IMG/VR virus record: IMGVR_UViG_3300032308_000359
Location: 1 to 35,879 of that record
Source: a virus
Direction: 5' to 3' (one strand)
DNA: 35,879 bases
Shown here one piece after another: positions 17,803 through 25,775 of the stretch. The notes below the pieces were generated by a model that was given only the letters and a program-made list of their open reading frames with translations, made no database searches and was not told where the DNA came from. The translations under genes and the position numbers were made by a program. How positions within the stretch are numbered: position 1 is the first letter of the stretch; each line of letters starts with the position of its first letter.

Positions 17803-19491
17803 ATGTCAAACGCTTTTAACTTATCTCAATTAGCAAATGGTGTTAATTCATCAGGTCAAGTTTCTTTAACGACTGCTGTAACAGGAACATTGCCTACCGC
17901 TAATGGAGGAACAAATTTATCTAGTTACACTACTGGCGATTTACCTTACGCAAGCGCAACCAATACATTAAGCAAGTTAGGTGTTGGAACAACAGGGCAA
18001 GTATTGACTGTAGCTGGTGGCGTTCCTACATGGGCTACTTCAGCTTCAGGTGGAGCTACACAAATAGTTAATAGCTTTCCATTACAAACTGGAACATCAG
18101 TTGTAGCTGGCAAAGTATTATCACTTAATTTAAGTGGTGAAGTTGGTGGAGTGCCTGTTACAAACACTCTTGGAACACAAGTTACAGCAGCCAATGTAGG
18201 CACTGGTATTTTATCTACAGACGGCTCTAGAATGTTGCAATTTACTGTATCAAATAATGGTTTTAGTATTGATGGTTTTTATAGGGGTTCTGCTGTTAAT
18301 CAAACTACAGGCGCTCAAACTGTAGGAGCAACTACAATAACAACTTCAGTTACATCATCCTATACATATAACTTGGGCGGGACTACCCAAGCGTATGCAA
18401 TATCATCTACTCAATTTCTTTGTGTCTTGCGTTATTCTCAAAACTTTAGTGATGATTGTGGCGAGCGATATGTATATGGATTTAAATTTTTTGTAATTAC
18501 TGTAGATGCTTCAGGTAATTGCACAAAATCAGCAGATCAATTTAGCAATAGTGGAAATCAATACAATAGTGCTTCTTATTTTGCTCTTGGTCAAATAACT
18601 ACTAATATATATGCGATTGGATATGGCTTTAACAGCGGTATAACTTACGCAACAATATCAGTAGCTGGAACTACAATAACAGGAACAACTGATGCGGAAG
18701 CAGTTAATTTTATTGGTTGTTCCCTTCGAAATACTTTATTAACTTCTAGCAATGTTATTGTTGCTGGTGTTGGATCAACTGCTGTTAGAACCGCATCTTA
18801 TACTACTGGCAATATAGGAGCAACTACTAGCACAACATATATTACTGATAATACTTCAGCAGTAACTTGGTGGAAAGTTGGAACTACAAGAATGATAGCT
18901 CAATATACAGCTACAACAGGTATATTTACAATGAAATCCTATACTGTTAATCAAACTACAGGAGCTTTAACACTTGTTGGCACTTTAAGCCCAGCAGCTT
19001 TTAGTATGACTAACCCAGCATTTAAAAATGATACTTCGGGAGTATTTTCATTTTCTAGCACTGGAACGCGTGCAAACAGTATATCTTTAGAAGCTAGTGG
19101 AGATTTTAGTTTACCAACATTTAATACTGGTGGAGTAGGAGTAGCTTCGCAAATTATTAGTGGAAATGATCCAACATATACAACTGGAGATACTTTCTTA
19201 ATTTTAAATCCTGGTAATGCTGGTATTGCTCCTAACATAACTCCATATACAGTTAATGCTTATGCTACAAACGCATTTAATTATTCAGGAATATGTAAAA
19301 CAAGCACAAGCTCTAGCCCAGTATCTGTAGTTACCTCGGGAGTTGCTGATGGATTTACTAGCTTAATTCGTGGGTCTTTATATTATACAACCTTACCTTT
19401 TGATGGCACTGTAACAACCAATCCTTCATCAGGAGTAATAATTGGCAAAGCTATAACAACAACTGAAATTTTATTAGGAAGAACACAATGA
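17803..19491 (+). CDS. Tail fibre / putative receptor-binding protein
   Basis: The 562-residue protein starts after AAGGGGAAAAA. Its N-terminal part contains TAVTGTLPTANGGTNLSSYT followed by GDLPYASATNTLSKLGVGTTG and a GQVLTV-x-x-G-x-P-x-W turn. This is a well-known tail-fibre shaft or attachment motif in aquatic phages. The remaining ~480 residues are Thr/Ser/Gly-rich beta repeats with no enzymatic motif, fitting an elongated or propeller-like receptor-binding region. It is followed with a 4-base overlap by a chaperone-like gene, the usual partner for a fibre. Confidence 0.8.
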   Translation: MSNAFNLSQLANGVNSSGQVSLTTAVTGTLPTANGGTNLSSYTTGDLPYASATNTLSKLGVGTTGQVLTVAGGVPTWATSASGGATQIVNSFPLQTGTSVVAGKVLSLNLSGEVGGVPVTNTLGTQVTAANVGTGILSTDGSRMLQFTVSNNGFSIDGFYRGSAVNQTTGAQTVGATTITTSVTSSYTYNLGGTTQAYAISSTQFLCVLRYSQNFSDDCGERYVYGFKFFVITVDASGNCTKSADQFSNSGNQYNSASYFALGQITTNIYAIGYGFNSGITYATISVAGTTITGTTDAEAVNFIGCSLRNTLLTSSNVIVAGVGSTAVRTASYTTGNIGATTSTTYITDNTSAVTWWKVGTTRMIAQYTATTGIFTMKSYTVNQTTGALTLVGTLSPAAFSMTNPAFKNDTSGVFSFSSTGTRANSISLEASGDFSLPTFNTGGVGVASQIISGNDPTYTTGDTFLILNPGNAGIAPNITPYTVNAYATNAFNYSGICKTSTSSSPVSVVTSGVADGFTSLIRGSLYYTTLPFDGTVTTNPSSGVIIGKAITTTEILLGRTQ

Positions 19492-19745
19492 TAAATTTTA
19501 ATAATGCTGATGATTTGAAACAATACATTTTAGATCAATTAAAAGCAACAGACTATGCTATGTTAAGCGATGTTAATATTTCTAATAAAGATGAGTTTAT
19601 TGGGTATAGATCATTTTTAAGACAAGCTTTAAAAGACCTTTATTTATCAACTTATTTTCCTGAAGAACCGCAACCAATATGGTCCACTTTAACTAAAATT
19701 ACAAATAAAGCTTCAGCAGAAACAACTAACACAACTACAATATGA
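19488..19745 (+). CDS. Tail fibre assembly chaperone-like protein
   Basis: This 85-residue protein overlaps the fibre gene by 4 bases (ATGA). It carries the compact pattern ATDYAMLSDVNISNKDEF followed by YRSFLRQALKDLYLSTYFP, which corresponds to the 'D-W/Y-x-x-L-x-D ... YR-x-x-LR' signature of phage tail assembly chaperones (Phage_tail_APC type). The C-terminus is a Thr/Asn-rich tail. It is probably needed to fold or trimerise the upstream fibre. The family assignment is by motif, not search. Confidence 0.65.
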   Translation: MINFNNADDLKQYILDQLKATDYAMLSDVNISNKDEFIGYRSFLRQALKDLYLSTYFPEEPQPIWSTLTKITNKASAETTNTTTI

Positions 19746-20023
19746 CAATACGCATAGACCCTAAACACAAGTTTAGTTTTAATGGGGTTTCATTTGCTGT
19801 GTATAATGTAAATAAAGGTGAGGGTTTGCCAAAACATGAGCATTCTTTTAATCACCTTACTGTTTGTCATGGTGGCTCTATTGTAATTCGTAAAGAAAAT
19901 AAAGAAGTAGTAGCTAATAAAGATAGTGGTGCTTTTAATTTAGTTGAAAATGAATGGCATGAAATTGAAGCATTGGAAGATAATACTGTATTTGTAAATA
20001 TCTCTACTCAAGCTTACATATAA
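19742..20023 (+). CDS. Small cupin-like protein
   Basis: The 93-residue protein overlaps the chaperone gene by 4 bases. It shows a small cupin barrel: a GEGLPKHEHSFNHLTVCHGG segment with His32, His34 and His38 as likely metal ligands, and a second motif NLVENEWHEIEAL with His73. One-domain cupins of this size bind a metal and can be enzymes or sugar or ligand binders. Between fibre genes it could modify or stabilise a fibre, or act on a host metabolite. The substrate cannot be read from the sequence. Confidence 0.72.
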   Translation: MTIRIDPKHKFSFNGVSFAVYNVNKGEGLPKHEHSFNHLTVCHGGSIVIRKENKEVVANKDSGAFNLVENEWHEIEALEDNTVFVNISTQAYI

Positions 20024-20089
20024 CATAAAACATAATTTCCGCCTTGCGTCAGAAAGATGCTGGCGTCATTTACCTAGTTAGGAAAAATT

Positions 20090-20572
20090 ATGGCAATATT
20101 TAATAAGAATACGCTTACACAAGTAAGTGGATTCAGTAATCAAATTATAGCTGGCGAATTGGTATATAACCAATCAACTTATTGGAATTTATCCCTAGAA
20201 AATATTTTAGGATCGCCAACTACATTAACGGGCGCAACAATAAACGCTCAAATTATTCGCAGACAATTATCTAATGTTCGAGATAGTCGCTATGGGCTTA
20301 CCTTTGATATAGCCGATTACACTCCACCTCCTGCCGCAATACCTTTAACTATTACAAACCGAGATGATGCACAAGGTTTATTTACACTTGTCATTGATGA
20401 CAATGCTTGGGGCTTGATTGCAAGCGATCCTCAATTAGACATTAACGCAGAGAATTGTGTTGGGTTTAGTGGTAGAATCAAGATTTCATATCCTGCAAGC
20501 GGATCAACGCCTGCAAACGATTTAATTATTTTTCTTTTATTTTTAGTCAGATCAGACGGGGTGGTAAATTAA
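20090..20572 (+). CDS. Baseplate/fibre-attachment protein (BppU-like, tentative)
   Basis: A 160-residue protein directly before the collagen-like fibre, with only one base between the genes. It has a beta-sandwich look: an N-terminal [18 protein letters not shown] strand pair, [30 protein letters not shown], and a hydrophobic end [15 protein letters not shown]. This resembles the N-terminal domain of baseplate upper proteins, which describe a 'range of motion' ligand domain. It may link the collagen-like fibre to the tail. TTAGGAAAAATT gives a good ribosome binding site. Confidence 0.5.
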   Translation: MAIFNKNTLTQVSGFSNQIIAGELVYNQSTYWNLSLENILGSPTTLTGATINAQIIRRQLSNVRDSRYGLTFDIADYTPPPAAIPLTITNRDDAQGLFTLVIDDNAWGLIASDPQLDINAENCVGFSGRIKISYPASGSTPANDLIIFLLFLVRSDGVVN

Positions 20573-20573
20573 T

Positions 20574-22628
20574 ATGGCTTCCGAAATTACATTAGTTGTC
20601 GATAAAGGCATTATTGGACCAACAGGTCCTGCGGGTGGCGGTCCTACTGGACCAACAGGAAGTCCTGGTTATGTCGGAACTGACGGACCGACTGGTCCTA
20701 CAGGCGCGATAGGTCCTACAGGGGCTTTTGGCGGTCCTACTGGTCCTACTGGCGCAGCATCTTCGGTTGCTGGTCCTACAGGTCCTACAGGATTATCTAT
20801 CACAGGTCCAACGGGATCAACAGGTCCTACGGGTTCTGCTTCATCAGTTGCAGGTCCTACAGGTCCAACTGGGGTTGGGGCTACAGGTCCTACGGGAGCA
20901 GCTTCTAGCGTTCAAGGTCCGACTGGTCCAACAGGTGCAGTAGGCACTTCAATTACAGGTCCAACAGGTCCAACGGGATCAACTGGAGCTGCGTCAAGTG
21001 TAGCTGGTCCTACAGGTCCAACGGGCGCACAGGGTGATATTGGTAATATAGGTCCTACAGGCGCACAAGGAATACAAGGCATACAAGGAATACAAGGAAT
21101 CGTTGGTCCGACTGGACCTACAGGAACTACAGGGGCAGCATCAACTGTGGCAGGTCCTACTGGTCCGACAGGTTCTACAGGTGCGGCATCAACAGTCGCA
21201 GGACCTACTGGTCCTACGGGAAATACTGGCACATCTATTACAGGACCTACTGGTCCAACGGGTAGCACAGGTGCAGCTTCTACTGTAGCTGGTCCAACAG
21301 GACCTACGGGTAGCGTTGGAAGCACAGGCGGACTTGGACCTACTGGACCGCAAGGAATTCAGGGCATACAAGGCGAGGTCGGACCGACAGGACCACAAGG
21401 CAATCTTGGAAATCTTGGACCTACAGGACCTACGGGTTCTGCAAGCAATGTAGCTGGACCGACAGGATCGGTTGGAGCTACAGGACCTACAGGCGCTCAA
21501 GGTGCTGATGGCGTATCATCAAGCTATTATCAATATCAAGCTGATACAAGTCAAACAAGCGGAACACCTGCGGCTGGCGATGTTTATTGGAATAATGCAA
21601 CTCAAACATCCGCAACAAGTCTTACATTTAGTCATTTAACATCTAATGATATTGATGTTGATGTATTTTTAGGTATCTTAAAAACAAATGATATTCTTAT
21701 ATTGCAAGATGCAAACAATTCTGCAAATTATCAAAAATGGTTAGTAACTGCAACTCCAACAGTTATACCTAATACTTCTATTACTGTTCCCGTATCTTTA
21801 ACAACTTCTGAAGGAACAGGCTCAACTGGCTTTGCAAACAATCATCAATTAATTGCTATTGTTCAATCAGTAGGTGTAACAGGTCCTACAGGACCACAGG
21901 GCGCGGTTGGACCTACAGGAAGCACAGGTGGAATCGGAAATACAGGACCGACAGGAAGTCAAGGCAATGTTGGACCTACTGGACCGACAGGAAGTGTTGG
22001 AAGTGTTGGACCTACAGGACCTCAAGGGATACAAGGGATACAAGGGGTTCAGGGTGATATTGGACCTACAGGTCCTACGGGCGCAAACGGAATCGTTGGA
22101 GCTGGTGGACCTACAGGACCGACTGGAGCTAACTCTACAGTAGCAGGACCAACTGGACCGACTGGTGCTGATTCAATTGTTGCAGGACCGACTGGACCGA
22201 CAGGGACTACAGGGGCTGGCGGACCGACAGGACCAAACGGAGTGGTTGGACCTACAGGACCACAGGGGGTTATTGGTGATACGGGAGCGGTTGGACCGAC
22301 AGGACCACAAGGGATACAAGGGATACAGGGCATACAAGGGATTGTAGGACCGACAGGACCAACAGGAAATAATGGAAGTAACGGACCAACAGGACCGACA
22401 GGCACTAGCGGATCAACTTTATTTACTTACGATCAATTTACTGCAACTGCCGCACAAACAACATTTACAACATCTCAAACTTATGTTTCAGGTAAGATAA
22501 GTGTATATTTGCAAGGTGTTAAAATGATAAACGGAACGGATGTAACTGTATCAAGCGGAACATCTATTGTGTTTGCAACAGCATTAGCTGAAGGGCAGTT
22601 GGTGGATGCAAATTATCCAAAAATATAA
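20574..22628 (+). CDS. Collagen-like tail fibre
   Basis: The 684-residue protein has two collagen-like Gly-X-Y blocks, about residues 15-314 and 434-613, dominated by GPT and by GIQGIQ and GAQG variants. Non-collagen spacers (for example AASSVA, AASTVA) interrupt the first block at intervals. A globular ~120-residue domain separates the blocks ([21 protein letters not shown] to the [11 protein letters not shown] region). The last ~70 residues form a knob with [20 protein letters not shown], likely the trimerisation or receptor-binding head. Gly-X-Y triple helices are known in phage side fibres. Bacteria lack proline hydroxylation, and the high Thr in the Y position may compensate for stability. 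Confidence 0.88.
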   Translation: MASEITLVVDKGIIGPTGPAGGGPTGPTGSPGYVGTDGPTGPTGAIGPTGAFGGPTGPTGAASSVAGPTGPTGLSITGPTGSTGPTGSASSVAGPTGPTGVGATGPTGAASSVQGPTGPTGAVGTSITGPTGPTGSTGAASSVAGPTGPTGAQGDIGNIGPTGAQGIQGIQGIQGIVGPTGPTGTTGAASTVAGPTGPTGSTGAASTVAGPTGPTGNTGTSITGPTGPTGSTGAASTVAGPTGPTGSVGSTGGLGPTGPQGIQGIQGEVGPTGPQGNLGNLGPTGPTGSASNVAGPTGSVGATGPTGAQGADGVSSSYYQYQADTSQTSGTPAAGDVYWNNATQTSATSLTFSHLTSNDIDVDVFLGILKTNDILILQDANNSANYQKWLVTATPTVIPNTSITVPVSLTTSEGTGSTGFANNHQLIAIVQSVGVTGPTGPQGAVGPTGSTGGIGNTGPTGSQGNVGPTGPTGSVGSVGPTGPQGIQGIQGVQGDIGPTGPTGANGIVGAGGPTGPTGANSTVAGPTGPTGADSIVAGPTGPTGTTGAGGPTGPNGVVGPTGPQGVIGDTGAVGPTGPQGIQGIQGIQGIVGPTGPTGNNGSNGPTGPTGTSGSTLFTYDQFTATAAQTTFTTSQTYVSGKISVYLQGVKMINGTDVTVSSGTSIVFATALAEGQLVDANYPKI
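20616..21515 (+). repeat. Collagen-type coding repeat, first block
   Basis: Repeated 9-base units read GGT/GGA-CCT-ACA and variants, encoding Gly-Pro-Thr triplets. They form larger units separated by short Ala-Ser-Ser-Val-Ala spacers. The repetition makes recombination and copy-number change likely, and it produces long false frames on the other strand. Confidence 0.85.
21873..22412 (+). repeat. Collagen-type coding repeat, second block
   Basis: A second run of Gly-X-Y codons follows the internal globular domain. It contains two GIQGIQG elements and several spacers such as NSTVA and DSIVA. It is near-identical in unit sequence to the first block, which suggests internal duplication. Confidence 0.85.
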
Positions 22629-22648
22629 TTAACAATAAAGGATAAGAT

Positions 22649-23695
22649 ATGAAAATAGCGGTATATGCGATAAGCAAAAATGAAGAACAGTTTGTTAAAA
22701 GATTCTGTGAATCGGCTAAAAATGCAGATTTAATTTTGATAGCCGACACAGGATCAACAGATAATACTGTTCAGTTATCTAAAGATTGTGGCGCTACTGT
22801 TTATGATATAGCAATCACACCTTGGCGATTTGATAAAGCTCGCGATGCGGCATTAGCATTAATACCTAAAGACTTTGATGTTTGTATAAGCCTTGATCTT
22901 GATGAGGAATTACAAGAAGGCTGGCGCGAAGAAATAGAACGAGTATGGAAAGATGATACAACTCGATTAAGATATAAGTTTGATTGGGGTCAGGGTATCG
23001 CTTTCTATTACGAGAAGATTCATGCTAGACATGGTTATCATTGGCATCATCCATGCCATGAGTATCCTGTTCCTGATGCAAGAATTAAAGAGGTATGGGC
23101 GCAAACAGATATGTTGTTAGTGATCCACAAGCCTGATCCTACTAAATCAAGAGGACAGTATTTAGATTTATTATTGCTTGCGGTAACTGAAGACCCTAGA
23201 TGTCCTAGAAACGCATTTTATTATGCAAGAGAATTAACCTTTTATCATAGATGGCTTGATGCGGTTGTCGCATTAAACAAATATTTAGATATGCCCGAAG
23301 CTACATGGCAAAATGAAAGATGTTATGCTATGCGCTTACTGGGTAAATGCTATGATGAATTAAATCATAATGGCGTTGAGTGGTTTAAAAAAGCTTGTAA
23401 TGAAGCACCTAACACTCGCGAACCTTGGGTTGAATTATCAGAATCATATTACAAAAAATTAATGTGGCAAGAATCTTTAGATGCGGGATTAAGAGCATTA
23501 GAAATTAAAAACAAAGAACTTGTATATACAATGAATCCAGCAGTATGGGGCGCATTACCACATGATTATATTGCTATAGCTGCACACAATTTAGGACTTA
23601 AAGATTTAGCTATTCAGCATGGTGAAATTGCATTAGAATTAGAGCCTGAAAATGAAAGGTTGAAAGTTAATCTTGAATTCTACAGAAACAATTGA
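22649..23695 (+). CDS. Family 2 glycosyltransferase with TPR-like C-terminus
   Basis: This 348-residue protein starts with the GT-A fold of family 2: KIAVYAISKNEEQFVKRF, then LILIADTGSTDNTVQ, and a metal-binding DLD at residues 83-85 (CISLDLDEEL). The part from about residue 175 is helical with paired-helix repeats (NAFYYARELTFYHRWLDAVV; EPWVELSESYYKKLMWQESL; DYIAIAAHNLGLKDLAIQHG) that look like TPR units. This domain pairing is common in phage and bacterial glycosyltransferases. Downstream of the fibres, it may glycosylate tail protein or host surface glycans. Start: AAAGGATAAGAT before ATG. Confidence 0.85.
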   Translation: MKIAVYAISKNEEQFVKRFCESAKNADLILIADTGSTDNTVQLSKDCGATVYDIAITPWRFDKARDAALALIPKDFDVCISLDLDEELQEGWREEIERVWKDDTTRLRYKFDWGQGIAFYYEKIHARHGYHWHHPCHEYPVPDARIKEVWAQTDMLLVIHKPDPTKSRGQYLDLLLLAVTEDPRCPRNAFYYARELTFYHRWLDAVVALNKYLDMPEATWQNERCYAMRLLGKCYDELNHNGVEWFKKACNEAPNTREPWVELSESYYKKLMWQESLDAGLRALEIKNKELVYTMNPAVWGALPHDYIAIAAHNLGLKDLAIQHGEIALELEPENERLKVNLEFYRNN

Positions 23696-23858
23696 TGATA
23701 TATTCAATTTTCTACAAAATAAAACAATCAAAGATATTGGCTCTGATTACTACGATGATAAAAATTATTTGGTTATTTTATTATCTGATGGTTCTCTCTG
23801 TTATATATCTTCTAGCGACAGTTTGTTTATGGCTATCGAGCGCCATCTCATTAATTAG
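23673..23858 (+). CDS. Small protein of unknown function
   Basis: This 61-residue frame begins at TTG within the end of the glycosyltransferase gene and reads NSTETIDDIFNFLQNKTIKD then LVILLSDGSLCYISS. The pattern is a helix followed by a beta hairpin. Start evidence is weak (AAAGGTTGAAAGTTAATC upstream). No family is recognised. Its coding character and the otherwise empty interval support it. Confidence 0.55.
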   Translation: MNSTETIDDIFNFLQNKTIKDIGSDYYDDKNYLVILLSDGSLCYISSSDSLFMAIERHLIN

Positions 23859-23872
23859 TAGAAAGAAATAGA

Positions 23873-24106
23873 ATGGATATGAATTTAATCATTAACATCG
23901 TATTAGGTGTTGCCTTGTCAGTAGGTGGTTGGTTTGTTAGGCAAATGTGGGATGCGGTTCAAAATCTTAAAGAAGATATCCAAAGAATTGAAGTAGAACT
24001 TCCAACAAGTTATGTTCGCAAAGCTGATCTTGATGCAAGGTTAGATAAAATTGACGATACACTTGAAAAAATATTTGACAGGCTAAACTCTAAAGCCGAT
24101 AAGTAA
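23873..24106 (+). CDS. Membrane-anchored coiled-coil protein
   Basis: A 77-residue protein with one N-terminal transmembrane segment (LIINIVLGVALSVGGWFV) followed by a charged coiled coil (MWDAVQNLKEDIQRIEVEL, then ADLDARLDKIDDTLEKIFDRL). This architecture recalls XhlA/haemolysin-type or i-spanin-like phage proteins, which act at the cytoplasmic membrane. It ends right before the next ATG (TAAATG). A lysis-related or tail-anchoring role is possible, but the holin and M15 endolysin are encoded far away at 34625-35448. Confidence 0.7.
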   Translation: MDMNLIINIVLGVALSVGGWFVRQMWDAVQNLKEDIQRIEVELPTSYVRKADLDARLDKIDDTLEKIFDRLNSKADK

Positions 24107-24484
24107 ATGTCAAAAGACAAGATAAAACATCAAGCTTATTGTCAAAAATACCGAGAAAACAATCGAGAACAAGTCCTTTATGGACAAGCTAGATATAGAG
24201 CTAAAAGAAAAGGCATTGAATTTAATTTAGAAGTTTCCGATATAGTTATTCCTAAATTATGTCCTGTATTAAAAATCCCATTAGTAAGAAATAGTAGTCA
24301 AGGTGGACCAAGAGCTTCCTCACCATCATTAGATCGTATTGATAACAATAAAGGTTACATTAAGGGTAATGTTCAAATTATTAGTCATAAAGCTAATACA
24401 ATGAAACATTGCGCCGATAACAATGAATTGATATTATTTGCTAATTGGATTAAACGAACTTATAGAAAGGTTATAAATGAGTAA
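24107..24484 (+). CDS. HNH / endonuclease VII-like nuclease
   Basis: The 125-residue protein has an Arg/Lys-rich N-terminus (YCQKYRENNREQVLYGQARY) and a nuclease core: KLCPVLKIPL, then SPSLDRIDNNKGYIKGNVQI followed by ISHKANTMK. This 'SLDRID ... GY-x-KGNV' sequence is typical of small phage HNH or endonuclease VII-like proteins. The Asp/Asn of the core would hold the metal. It could be a free-standing homing enzyme or take part in DNA processing. Its gene abuts the previous one and overlaps the next by 8 bases. Confidence 0.72.
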   Translation: MSKDKIKHQAYCQKYRENNREQVLYGQARYRAKRKGIEFNLEVSDIVIPKLCPVLKIPLVRNSSQGGPRASSPSLDRIDNNKGYIKGNVQIISHKANTMKHCADNNELILFANWIKRTYRKVINE

Positions 24485-24689
24485 ACATAGTGAAGCTGGA
24501 AAAGGATCAACGCCAAAACTTAAACAAAAAACTTTATATGACGAGAATTACGAGAAGATTTGGGGCAATAAAAAGAATAAGCTTTATGAAGAACGCTATT
24601 ATGATTCCGATGAAACTACTTCATGGAATGAAGATAAGGCGGATATGATTGGTCTTAATAACAACACAGGTGATCATTACATTAAATAA
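24477..24689 (+). CDS. Small charged protein of unknown function
   Basis: A 70-residue, strongly polar protein beginning MSKHSEAGKGSTPK and containing YDENYEKIWGNKK. Similar short starts occur in many phages without a known role. It is the last rightward gene before the convergent terminator; its stop lies at the foot of that hairpin. The start is supported by AGAAAGGTTATAA within the end of the nuclease gene. Confidence 0.65.
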   Translation: MSKHSEAGKGSTPKLKQKTLYDENYEKIWGNKKNKLYEERYYDSDETTSWNEDKADMIGLNNNTGDHYIK

Positions 24690-24712
24690 AAAAAGGGGCA
24701 ATTAAGCCCCTT
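24688..24712. terminator. Terminator between converging gene blocks
   Basis: A perfect 7-bp stem AAGGGGC / GCCCCTT with a 6-base loop. On the minus strand the stem is followed by a T run (from the A run at 24688-24694), making a textbook terminator for the leftward block ending with pqqA. On the plus strand the tail is only TTAATTTAAT, so it may also stop the rightward block, less efficiently. Confidence 0.85.
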
Positions 24713-24741
24713 AATTTAATAGCAATCTGTAACAATAACCA

Positions 24742-24813
24742 TTACTTATTCATTACATACATTGTTACTTCAAAGCCAAATCTCATTTCTGTTGCTGATG
24801 GTTTAGTCCACAT
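24742..24813 (-). CDS. pqqA: PqqA, precursor peptide of pyrroloquinoline quinone
   Basis: This 23-codon gene encodes a PqqA peptide: it begins MWTKP and continues with the core RFGFEVTMY, followed by a short end VMNK. Glu15 and Tyr19 are spaced E-x-x-x-Y, exactly the two residues that are cross-linked and become PQQ, and length and position match bacterial PqqA (23-24 residues). A strong ribosome site AGGAG lies 7 bases before the ATG. It is the last gene of the leftward block, 84 bases after the SSB-like gene and just before a terminator. Known biology: PqqE (radical SAM) with PqqD joins Glu to Tyr, and PqqF/G, B and C finish the cofactor. None of those genes is in the window, so the host must supply them. 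Confidence 0.9.
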   Translation of the reverse strand: MWTKPSATEMRFGFEVTMYVMNK

Positions 24814-24857
24814 AATAAGCTCCTAAAGTTATATAGAATTTTCATTCTACAAACTCA

Positions 24858-24881
24858 TTGTTTCATATTGAGTGAAAACAA
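24858..24881. promoter_or_regulatory. Inverted repeat upstream of pqqA
   Basis: On the minus strand TTGTTTTCA and TGAAACAA pair across a 7-base spacer, an 8-bp dyad with one bulged base. It lies between the SSB-like gene and pqqA and has no following T run, so it is not an obvious terminator. It could be an operator or an RNA structure separating pqqA from the upstream message. A TATATA element at 24830-24835 might be a weak -10, but no good -35 is seen. Confidence 0.4.
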
Positions 24882-24896
24882 ACCTCAAGAAAATCA

Positions 24897-25127
24897 TTAA
24901 AATGGCATTGCTGAATCAGTTGCATTTGAACTTGCACCATCTTTAGGTTGAGGTTCTCTCATTGTTACCCAACCATCAAAATTGACAGGAATAGATTCAA
25001 TAAGAAGTGAAGTGCCACCTTGTTTATTAGACATAGCAACGCCTACTTTTTGCCATCTAGCTTTTGTTTCGCCATTAGCGTTTGTATATTCGCCTGTTTT
25101 AGCGATTAAATCATGGGTGATAGCCAT
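24897..25127 (-). CDS. SSB-like single-stranded DNA-binding protein (tentative)
   Basis: The 76-residue protein is short and beta-rich: an initial THDLIAKTGEYTNANGETKA, a strand WQKVGVAMSN, and SIPVNFDGWVTMREPQP. It ends in DSAMPF, which resembles the acidic-aromatic tip (ending in PF) that bacterial SSBs use to recruit partners. It lies directly downstream of exonuclease and ERF genes, a typical recombination neighbourhood. I infer a ssDNA-binding OB-like role; the fold is not proven from sequence. A good ribosome site (AAAGGAAATATAAA) precedes the start. Confidence 0.55.
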   Translation of the reverse strand: MAITHDLIAKTGEYTNANGETKARWQKVGVAMSNKQGGTSLLIESIPVNFDGWVTMREPQPKDGASSNATDSAMPF

Positions 25128-25128
25128 T

Positions 25129-25767
25129 TTATATTTCCTTTAAGTTATTAACAATAGTTTCTATTTCCTGTAAGAACAAAGTCACTTTGTCTTCCATGTT
25201 TTTAATATATTCATCATCTCGATAAATACGCTTTACATACCCCCTCAAATGATCAGGCATTTCGGGATCAAATGATACAAGGTCGCAAAATTCTTTTTCA
25301 GGCATGCAAGCAAGTTGCCACATAACCTGGTCATAATACTGTTCTAATTGTTTACCATCGGTCAAAATATTGTCCAAATGGTTTTCGGGATTGGGTATTT
25401 TAATTTCAATCAATGAATTGGTAGCTTCAACTATGCCATCCGGGCTACATTGACCACCTATAACTGTAGGGTGCAAAACAATGGCTACTTGATCCACAAA
25501 TGTATTATAGTGAACCTCATACCAAGCCCTAGCCATTGGCTCTAAATCAATTCCTCGTTGCATTGCAGGCGTTTTGTAGGTATCTAATTTGCGCCCAGTA
25601 AGCCTTTCCCTAATTAATTCATTTTTATATTTTCTACGAGTTAAAGATTCAGCACCGCTACGACCTTCAGTTAAAAGATCAGCAACACGAGAGCCGCCTA
25701 TTTTACCGACCCGAAGTGCCATCCATTCAGGACTGCCTTGCACAATATCTCTTATTATTCTTTCCAT
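25129..25767 (-). CDS. YqaJ-type recombination exonuclease (lambda Exo-like)
   Basis: A 212-residue nuclease expected to resect double-stranded ends 5' to 3' for ERF-mediated annealing. All main motifs are present: QGSPEWMALRVGKIGGS at residues 10-26, RGIDLEP at 71-77 (Glu76), SPDG with Asp110, the EIK catalytic signature at Glu121-Lys123, and QYYDQVMWQ at 143-151, which matches the conserved Q-Y-x-x-Q pattern. It pairs with the ERF gene just upstream, separated only by a 57-codon gene. Length is normal for the family. A terminating SSB-like gene follows almost directly. Confidence 0.93.
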   Translation of the reverse strand: MERIIRDIVQGSPEWMALRVGKIGGSRVADLLTEGRSGAESLTRRKYKNELIRERLTGRKLDTYKTPAMQRGIDLEPMARAWYEVHYNTFVDQVAIVLHPTVIGGQCSPDGIVEATNSLIEIKIPNPENHLDNILTDGKQLEQYYDQVMWQLACMPEKEFCDLVSFDPEMPDHLRGYVKRIYRDDEYIKNMEDKVTLFLQEIETIVNNLKEI

Positions 25768-25775
25768 TTAAGTTC

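Noticed and set aside
20024-20089. Possible terminator or hairpin between the cupin and the next gene
   Set aside because: Only a 4-bp CGCC/GGCG pairing and a GCGTCA direct repeat are visible, with no T run.
20912-22405. Long minus-strand and alternate-frame reading frames rich in Pro-Val-Gly or Arg-Ser within the collagen-like gene
   Set aside because: They mirror the Gly-Pro-Thr repeat in other frames, lack ribosome sites, and are artefacts of the repeat composition.
20616-22412. Repeats that could be read as a CRISPR-like array
   Set aside because: The period is 9 bases in frame with coding and has no constant-length spacers; it is a collagen coding repeat.
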